Shown here in pieces: positions 58,618-64,000 of a DNA stretch of 64,000 nucleotides. The DNA is taken from contig CAMVDV010000010.1 in NCBI GenBank assembly GCA_947166305.1, positions 18,328-82,327 of the forward strand. Reading direction: 5' to 3'. Positions within the stretch are counted from its first letter, which is position 1. Each line of letters starts with the position of its first letter. The notes beneath the pieces were generated by a model. It saw nothing but the letters and a program-made list of their open reading frames with translations. It was not told the DNA's origin and made no database searches. The DNA is from an uncultured Prevotellaceae bacterium (GTDB taxonomy: Bacteria; Bacteroidota; Bacteroidia; Bacteroidales; Bacteroidaceae). The position numbers and the translations under genes are program-made.

Positions 58618-59676
58618 ATGCCCGACAGCACCACATTCCTGCCCGCCGAGTGGCACGAACAAGATGCCGTGCAGCTCACCTGGCCGCACGAAGGCACCGA
58701 CTGGCGTCATACGCTCAGGGAAGTGACCCGATGCTATCTCAACATGGCAAAAGTCCTCCTCACGCGCGTACATTTTATTATTATCGTCACGCCCGAACCC
58801 GAAATCGTGCAGATGCAGCTCAGAAAAGCCGTCGGGGTGGAGAACCTGCCCCGCATCGTCTTCTGCATGGCCCCGACCAACGACACCTGGGCACGCGACC
58901 ATGGTTTCATCACACTCCTCGCGCCCGACGGACCAAGGCTGCTCGACTTCAAGTTCAACGGCTGGGGAAAGAAGTTCCCATCGAAGTTCGACAACTGCAT
59001 TTGCCGACGCATGGCCAAGCAAAACCTACTTGAAGGGCACTACCAACGGCACCTCGACTTCGTGCTCGAAGGCGGAAGCATCGAGAGCGACGGCAAAGGA
59101 ACCATCCTCACAACCAGCAAATGTCTGCTCGCACCCCACCGCAACCAGCCGCTCACAAAAGAACAGATTGAGGCACGACTGCTCGACATGCTCCACGCAG
59201 AGCGCATCCTTTGGCTCGACCACGGCTACCTCGCCGGCGACGACACAGACTCTCACATCGACACACTCGCACGCTTCTGCCCCAACGACACCATCGCATA
59301 CGTCCAATGCCTCGACCCCGACGACGAACACTATGCAGAACTCTCACAGATGGAAGCACAGCTCCGCCAGTTCCGAACCACGGATGGCAAGCCCTACCGA
59401 CTCGTTCCGCTGCCAATGGCAAGGCCCGTCTTCGACAAGAAAGGCCTCCGACTGCCAGCCACCTACGCCAATTTCCTTATCACCAACGGAGCTGTACTCA
59501 TACCCACATACGCCAATCCCGCCACAGACATCAAGGCAGGGGAACAAATACAGAAGATTTTCCCCAACCACGAAGTCATCGGCATCGACTGCCGCATACT
59601 CATCACCCAGAACGGCAGCCTGCATTGCTGCACCATGCAGTTCCCTAAGGGAACAATGAAACAACGGAAAGAATGA
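58618..59676 (+). CDS. aguA: Agmatine deiminase
   Basis: Converts agmatine to N-carbamoylputrescine in the polyamine pathway. A pentein fold with PAEWHEQDAVQLTWPHEGTDW, NDTWARDHG, GGSIESDGKGT, DSHID, and the nucleophile Cys near residue 337 in NGSLHCCTMQFP. It is 352 aa. aguB follows 13 bp later, a fixed pair. Confidence 0.97.
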   Translation: MPDSTTFLPAEWHEQDAVQLTWPHEGTDWRHTLREVTRCYLNMAKVLLTRVHFIIIVTPEPEIVQMQLRKAVGVENLPRIVFCMAPTNDTWARDHGFITLLAPDGPRLLDFKFNGWGKKFPSKFDNCICRRMAKQNLLEGHYQRHLDFVLEGGSIESDGKGTILTTSKCLLAPHRNQPLTKEQIEARLLDMLHAERILWLDHGYLAGDDTDSHIDTLARFCPNDTIAYVQCLDPDDEHYAELSQMEAQLRQFRTTDGKPYRLVPLPMARPVFDKKGLRLPATYANFLITNGAVLIPTYANPATDIKAGEQIQKIFPNHEVIGIDCRILITQNGSLHCCTMQFPKGTMKQRKE

Positions 59677-59689
59677 AAGAATAAAGAAA

Positions 59690-60583
59690 ATGAAGATAGG
59701 TCTCATTCAACAAACTTGCAACGATAGCATCACTCACAACCGCCAGAAACTGGCAGAAAGCATCAAGGTTCTGGCAGGAAAAGGCGCCCAGCTCGTCTGT
59801 CTGCAAGAGCTTCACGACAGCCAATACTTCTGCCAGACGGAGGACACCGACTGCTTTCGCTACGCACAACCCATTCCGGGCAAGGCAACAGACTTCTATT
59901 CTAAGGTGGCAAGGGAGAACGGTGTGGTGCTCGTGACGAGCCTCTTCGAGCGACGGGCAGCAGGCCTCTACCACAACACGGCTGTCGTCTTCGAACAAGA
60001 CGGAAGCATTGCCGGCATACACCGCAAGATGCACATCCCCGACGACCCTGCCTACTACGAGAAATTCTACTTCACGCCCGGCGACCTCGGCTTCCATCCC
60101 ATACAGACAAGCCTTGGAAAACTCGGACTGCAAGTTTGCTGGGACCAATGGTACCCCGAAGGTGCACGCCTCATGGCACTGCAAGGTGCCGACATCCTCA
60201 TTTATCCCACGGCAATAGGCTACGAGAGTAGCGACACAAAAGAAGAGCAGCAGCGGCAACGCGACGCTTGGATGACCATCCAACGCAGTCATGCCATTGC
60301 CAACGGACTGCCCGTCGTCGCCGTCAACCGCGTGGGCCTGGAGCCAGACCCGAGCGGGCAGACAGGCGGCATCCAGTTCTGGGGCAGCAGTTTTGTAGCA
60401 GGTCAGCAAGGCGAACTGCTCTTTGAGGCAAGCCAGACGGAAGAGGTGGCCGCCGTGGTCGACGTTGACCTCCACCGCACAGAGAGCGTCCGACAGTGGT
60501 GGCCCTTCCTTCGCGACCGCCGCATCGACGCTTACCAAGACCTCACATGCCGCTTCATAGATGCCCCCACCCCATCAAATTAA
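59690..60583 (+). CDS. aguB: N-carbamoylputrescine amidase
   Basis: Hydrolyses N-carbamoylputrescine to putrescine. Nitrilase fold with the Glu-Lys-Cys triad: Glu40 in CLQELHDSQYF, Lys113 in GIHRKMHIPDD, Cys150 in LQVCWDQWYPE. 297 aa, full length. Together with aguA it makes putrescine from agmatine, so the organism would need an arginine decarboxylase elsewhere. Confidence 0.97.
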   Translation: MKIGLIQQTCNDSITHNRQKLAESIKVLAGKGAQLVCLQELHDSQYFCQTEDTDCFRYAQPIPGKATDFYSKVARENGVVLVTSLFERRAAGLYHNTAVVFEQDGSIAGIHRKMHIPDDPAYYEKFYFTPGDLGFHPIQTSLGKLGLQVCWDQWYPEGARLMALQGADILIYPTAIGYESSDTKEEQQRQRDAWMTIQRSHAIANGLPVVAVNRVGLEPDPSGQTGGIQFWGSSFVAGQQGELLFEASQTEEVAAVVDVDLHRTESVRQWWPFLRDRRIDAYQDLTCRFIDAPTPSN

Positions 60584-60622
60584 CGTCATAACGAAATAAC
60601 GTCATAACGAAAAACAGTAAAG

Positions 60623-60646
60623 GACCCCCTAACCCCCTTTAGGGGG
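60623..60646. repeat. CCCCCTTTAGGGGG palindromic element
   Basis: Third copy of the palindrome, in the other orientation, preceded by GGACCCCCTAA. It lies between aguB and glnN and is followed by AAATAGTAAATAGT simple repeats up to glnN (60650-60715). Confidence 0.75.
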
Positions 60647-60717
60647 AATAAAATAGTGAAATAGTTAAATAGTAAATAAACAGTAAATAGTAAATAGTCA
60701 AATAGTAAATATAGAAG

Positions 60718-62910
60718 ATGTCCAGCACGCTCCGATTCCAGATTGTTGGCGAGGCCTTCAAGAAAAGGGCTGTCGCAGTGCCCAACAGGGAAGAACGTCC
60801 CAGCGAATTCTTTGCCAAATATGTGTTCAACCGCCAGAAGATGAAGCAATATCTGCCTGCCGAAGTCTTCCAGAAGATGTGCGATGTGGTGGACGGCGAC
60901 CAGCCTCTCGACATGGCAACGGCTGATGCTGTGGCCGCAGGCATGAAGAGATGGGCCATGGAGCTGGGCGCCACGCACTGCACCCATTGGTTCCAACCGC
61001 TCACAGAGGGCACGGCTGAGAAGCATGACGGCTTCGTGGAGCACGACGGGAAAGGCGGTATGATAGAGGAATTCACGGGCAAGCAGCTCGTGCAGCAGGA
61101 GCCTGACGCCAGTTCCTTTCCCAGTGGCGGCATACGGAGCACTTTCGAGGCGCGGGGATACTCTGCCTGGGACCCCTCAAGCCCCGTCTTTGTCTTTGGC
61201 GACACGCTGATGATTCCCACCATCTTCATTTCCTATACGGGCGAAGCCCTCGACTATAAGGCACCGCTCAAAAAGGCGCTCAAGGCGGTCGACAAGGCTG
61301 CTACGGCCGTGGCGAAGCTCTTTTATCCCGACGTCAAGCGCGTCGTCAGCAATCTGGGCTGGGAGCAAGAGTATTTTCTCATCGACGAGGGACTCTATGC
61401 AGCACGCCCCGACCTGCTGATGACCGGGCGTACCTTGATGGGACACGACTCGGCCAAGAACCAACAGATGGACGATCACTACTTCGGCTCCATTCCGATG
61501 CGCGTGGCAGCCTTCATGAAGGACTTGGAAATAAAGGCTCTGGAACTGGGCATCCCCTGCAAGACGAGGCACAACGAAGTGGCGCCCAACCAGTTTGAGC
61601 TGGCCCCTATCTTCGAGGAGACGAACCTTGCCGTGGACCACAACATGCTCATCATGAGCCTGATGAAGAAGGTTGCACGCAAACATGGCTTCCGTCTGCT
61701 GCTCCACGAAAAGCCCTTCGCCGGCATCAACGGCAGCGGTAAGCACTGCAACTGGAGCCTCTCCACCGACACCGGCGTGCTGCTCCACGGACCGGGCCGT
61801 ACGCCGCTCGACAATCTCCGCTTCGTCACCTTCATCGTGGAGTCGCTCGTGGCCGTTCATCGGCATAATGGTCTGCTCAAAGCCTCCATCATCAGCGCCA
61901 CCAACGTGCACCGTCTCGGTGCTGCCGAAGCGCCTCCGGCCATCGTGTCCAGTTTCCTCGGAAAGGAAATCACCGGCCTGCTGGAGAAACTCGCTGCGAG
62001 CACCGACGACGAGCTCATCAGTCTCTCCGGCAAGCAAACGCTCAGCCTCGACATACCGCAGATTCCTGAGCTGCAGCAGGACAACACCGACCGCAACCGC
62101 ACCTCGCCCTTCGCCTTCACGGGCAACCGCTTCGAGTTCCGAGCCGTGGGCAGTCAGCAGAACTGTGCCGCGTCGATGATCGTGCTGAACACTGCCATGG
62201 CCGAGGCACTCACCGACTTTAAGACGCGCGTCGACGGCCTCATCGCCCAAGGCGTGGAGCCTACGAAAGCCATCCTCCGCGTCTTGCGCGAGGACATCAA
62301 GGCGTCGGCGCCCATCCGCTTCGACGGCAACGGCTACAGCGAAGCATGGAAGCAGGAGGCACAGCGCAGGGGACTCGACACCGAGACAAGCGCTCCGCTC
62401 ATCCTCGACCAGTATCTCAGCCCCGACACCGTGCGTATGTTCGAGTCGATGAACGTCCTCAGCAAAGCAGAGCTTGAGGCGCGCAACGACATCAAGCTCG
62501 ACACCTACACGAAGAAGATACAGATCGAGGCGCGCATCTTTGGCGACATCTGCATGAACCACATCATTCCTACCAGCACGCGCTACCAGACGCAGCTCAT
62601 CAAGAACGTGACGGGCATGAACGACATTCTCCCTGCCGAGACGGCCAGCCGCCTCAACAGCGCCAACCTGAGCCTCATCCAGCAGATGGGCGAGCACAAT
62701 GCCTTCATCATCGACGGCGTGGAGAGGCTCATCGAAGCCCGTCGGGTGGCCAACCGCATAAAGGACAGCCGCGAACGCGCCATCGCTTACCACGACACCG
62801 TGGCGCCTCTCATCGAGGAGATACGCCGCCACGTCGATAAGCTCGAGCTTATCGTCGACGACGGGCTCTGGCCTCTGCCCAAGTATCGCGAGATGCTCTT
62901 CATTCACTAA
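60718..62910 (+). CDS. glnN: Glutamine synthetase type III
   Basis: Assimilates ammonia into glutamine. GSIII, 730 aa, much longer than GSI. The N-terminal FAKYVFNRQKMKQYLP is followed by THWFQPLTEGTAEKHDGF and FEARGYSAWDPSSPVF; the catalytic part holds GWEQEYFLIDEGLY, HNEVAPNQFELAPIFEETN and FAGINGSGKHCNWSLST. The C-terminal tail is helical. A 134-bp spacer with an AT repeat separates it from aguB; no TAnnTTTG is seen, so the promoter is undefined. It is followed by array J and a convergent DUF3667 gene. Confidence 0.97.
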   Translation: MSSTLRFQIVGEAFKKRAVAVPNREERPSEFFAKYVFNRQKMKQYLPAEVFQKMCDVVDGDQPLDMATADAVAAGMKRWAMELGATHCTHWFQPLTEGTAEKHDGFVEHDGKGGMIEEFTGKQLVQQEPDASSFPSGGIRSTFEARGYSAWDPSSPVFVFGDTLMIPTIFISYTGEALDYKAPLKKALKAVDKAATAVAKLFYPDVKRVVSNLGWEQEYFLIDEGLYAARPDLLMTGRTLMGHDSAKNQQMDDHYFGSIPMRVAAFMKDLEIKALELGIPCKTRHNEVAPNQFELAPIFEETNLAVDHNMLIMSLMKKVARKHGFRLLLHEKPFAGINGSGKHCNWSLSTDTGVLLHGPGRTPLDNLRFVTFIVESLVAVHRHNGLLKASIISATNVHRLGAAEAPPAIVSSFLGKEITGLLEKLAASTDDELISLSGKQTLSLDIPQIPELQQDNTDRNRTSPFAFTGNRFEFRAVGSQQNCAASMIVLNTAMAEALTDFKTRVDGLIAQGVEPTKAILRVLREDIKASAPIRFDGNGYSEAWKQEAQRRGLDTETSAPLILDQYLSPDTVRMFESMNVLSKAELEARNDIKLDTYTKKIQIEARIFGDICMNHIIPTSTRYQTQLIKNVTGMNDILPAETASRLNSANLSLIQQMGEHNAFIIDGVERLIEARRVANRIKDSRERAIAYHDTVAPLIEEIRRHVDKLELIVDDGLWPLPKYREMLFIH

Positions 62911-62989
62911 AGGCCTTCTTGTCCCTTTCCCCGCACCCCGTCGGGCCTCCCGGCAGGGCGCGATGCCAAACCACGCACACCGTTGGGTT

Positions 62990-63055
62990 CGTTCCATGCG
63001 CATGGGTCAATCGTTCCATGCGCATGGGTCGATGGTTCCATGCGCATGGAACGAA
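62990..63055. repeat. 22-bp tandem array J
   Basis: Three units of 22 bp with the palindromic core CGTTCCATGCGCATGG, followed by GTCAAT, GTCGAT, or AACGAA. The last has the complement of the start (CCATGCGCATGGAACG), so it closes a hairpin. It lies between the convergent glnN and DUF3667 genes. The GTCAATCG element also occurs in array F. Confidence 0.9.
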
Positions 63056-63107
63056 CTAAACCGTGTGTCTGAAAACAAGGGAGGAAGTCCTCAGGGAGCA
63101 GACACCG

Positions 63108-63911
63108 CTACTTCATCAGGAGGTCGATGCCAAAGGCGATGACGACAATGGCGAAGATGAATAAGACAAACAGCGCGATGGTCAGCGCGAAGCCGATGCA
63201 GCAGAGCAAGATCGCCTTGGGCCATTTCAGCCCGAGCATCTGGCGATAGAGCACGATGACGTAGGCGAAGGTCACGGCACCGAAGGCATTCAACAGCCAA
63301 TCCCCTATCCCTTCTATGAGACTCAGCGGAAGCAAAAAGGTGGACAGCAGCAGGTCGATGCACGAACTGTACATCTGGGCATAGAAATTCTCCGTGGCAC
63401 ACAGAGGCTGACTTGTGCCGTCGGGCCTAGGAAGATGCACCTTGCGAAACATCCACGTGAAGACCGGTACGGCATATATAGCAGCGGCAAGGGTGCCGTA
63501 GAGCTTGTCGTTCTCGATAAAGTTGAAGTAGTCTGCTACTTTTCTTACGGAAGCAAGTACGATACCGTCGCGCTCATAGTCGCCAAAGCTGATGTCGGAG
63601 GAGCGGTCGAAGATAGAGATATTGATGCCCAGGACGTAGCAGGTGATGGCATAGGCAGTGAGCAGGAAGACATACATCTGCAGGGGATGGTAGTAACGGA
63701 TGCGCTTTCCGAGGAGATAGTCGCGCACGAGGTGTCCGGGACGCGTGATGAGTTGCCAGGCTGTCCGCAGGAATCGGTTGTCGCCGCCCACGAAGGGACC
63801 GATAGCATTCTTCAGCATCTCGCCTGCCTGCAGGCGTTTAACTTCGGCACTCTGGCCGCAATGGGGACAAAAGTTGCCCTCGAAGGTGTTTCCGCAATTA
63901 AGGCAAACCAT
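63108..63911 (-). CDS. DUF3667 membrane protein with N-terminal zinc ribbon
   Basis: 267-aa membrane protein. N-terminal zinc ribbon CLNCGNTFEGNFCPHCGQ (residues 3-20), a conserved helical part with RPGHLVRDYLLGKRIRYYHPL, and then four or five transmembrane segments. This is the DUF3667 plan. Its function is unknown. It stands alone here and converges with glnN. Confidence 0.88.
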   Translation of the reverse strand: MVCLNCGNTFEGNFCPHCGQSAEVKRLQAGEMLKNAIGPFVGGDNRFLRTAWQLITRPGHLVRDYLLGKRIRYYHPLQMYVFLLTAYAITCYVLGINISIFDRSSDISFGDYERDGIVLASVRKVADYFNFIENDKLYGTLAAAIYAVPVFTWMFRKVHLPRPDGTSQPLCATENFYAQMYSSCIDLLLSTFLLPLSLIEGIGDWLLNAFGAVTFAYVIVLYRQMLGLKWPKAILLCCIGFALTIALFVLFIFAIVVIAFGIDLLMK

Positions 63912-64000
63912 GGGAATTTACTATTTGACAATTTACGATTTACTATTTAACGTGAGTTCGACGAAATTGATTCAGAAGAGAGTAAGCTGATTATCAAGTA
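63912..64000. other. Window end: simple repeats, no gene
   Basis: TTTACTATTTGACAATTTACG-type repeats like those upstream of topB, then about 40 bp of unclassified sequence to the window edge. Confidence 0.5.

Noticed and set aside
2154..63055. CRISPR-like arrays
   Set aside because: The 22-bp repeats are directly adjacent with no unique spacers, units vary between loci, and no cas genes are present.
1..64000. tRNA, rRNA or tmRNA genes
   Set aside because: No cloverleaf with GTTCRA-type loop or rRNA signature was found by eye; a small one could be missed without a search tool.

Overview
The window looks like chromosomal DNA of a gut or oral Bacteroidales, most like Prevotella or Paraprevotella; the genus cannot be fixed from sequence alone. 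Support: about twenty start regions carry the Bacteroidetes -7 promoter element TAnnTTTG, usually 16-56 bp before the start codon. Family content also fits: type III glutamine synthetase, DUF4369/TlpA thioredoxins, a TupA-like ATP-grasp protein, WbsX, DUF6359, DUF3667, and the rplM-rpsI-rpsB-tsf order. Coding DNA is moderately GC-rich and many spacers are AT-rich and repetitive. I saw no tRNA, rRNA, CRISPR array, prophage or complete insertion sequence.

Layout. 1-7.8 kb: topB (cut by the left edge), four tandem TlpA-like thiol-disulfide proteins and an S41-type protease, all on the minus strand. 7.8-13.4 kb: gpsA, then a pfpI-ispD-recG operon divergent from nadK. 13.8-20.9 kb: an ABC exporter, a GH92 alpha-mannosidase, a polysaccharide flippase and a GT2. 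21-24.4 kb: rplM, rpsI, rpsB, tsf. 24.7-29.4 kb: an MCE protein, a peptidoglycan amidase, a 44-aa membrane protein with a DUF6359 protein, a short Wza-like lipoprotein, a HAD hydrolase and a 53-aa membrane protein. 29.5-34.5 kb: a beta-barrel protein, a transglutaminase-dockerin protein, a LOG protein and a secreted PI-PLC. 34.5-37.9 kb: a zeta-like kinase with a 69-aa partner, trmD, pyrD, pyrK. 38.3-42 kb: an XRE regulator, holA, AMP nucleosidase and an HSDR_N protein. 42.5-56.4 kb: an exopolysaccharide locus (long SLBB export protein, Wzz, Wzy/ligase, TupA-like, GT4s, acyltransferase, WbsX, GT2, alginate-lyase-like protein). 56.5-63.9 kb: a zinc-ribbon protein, Nif3, aguA-aguB (agmatine to putrescine), glnN and a DUF3667 protein.

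The most unusual signal is non-coding. At least eleven spacers hold short tandem arrays with a period of 22 bp. The unit differs at each locus, but the loci form a chain of related sequences. One array forms a strong terminator, one provides the stop codon of the PI-PLC gene, one lies in the leader of the polysaccharide locus and one lies inside an operon. A second class, with an 8-bp period, fills other spacers and has entered recG in frame as a 46-residue repetitive insert between helicase motifs. Palindromic repeats have also entered topB (22 residues) and a GT2 gene in frame. The window therefore shows a genome heavily seeded with small repeats, some of which have become coding or regulatory sequence.
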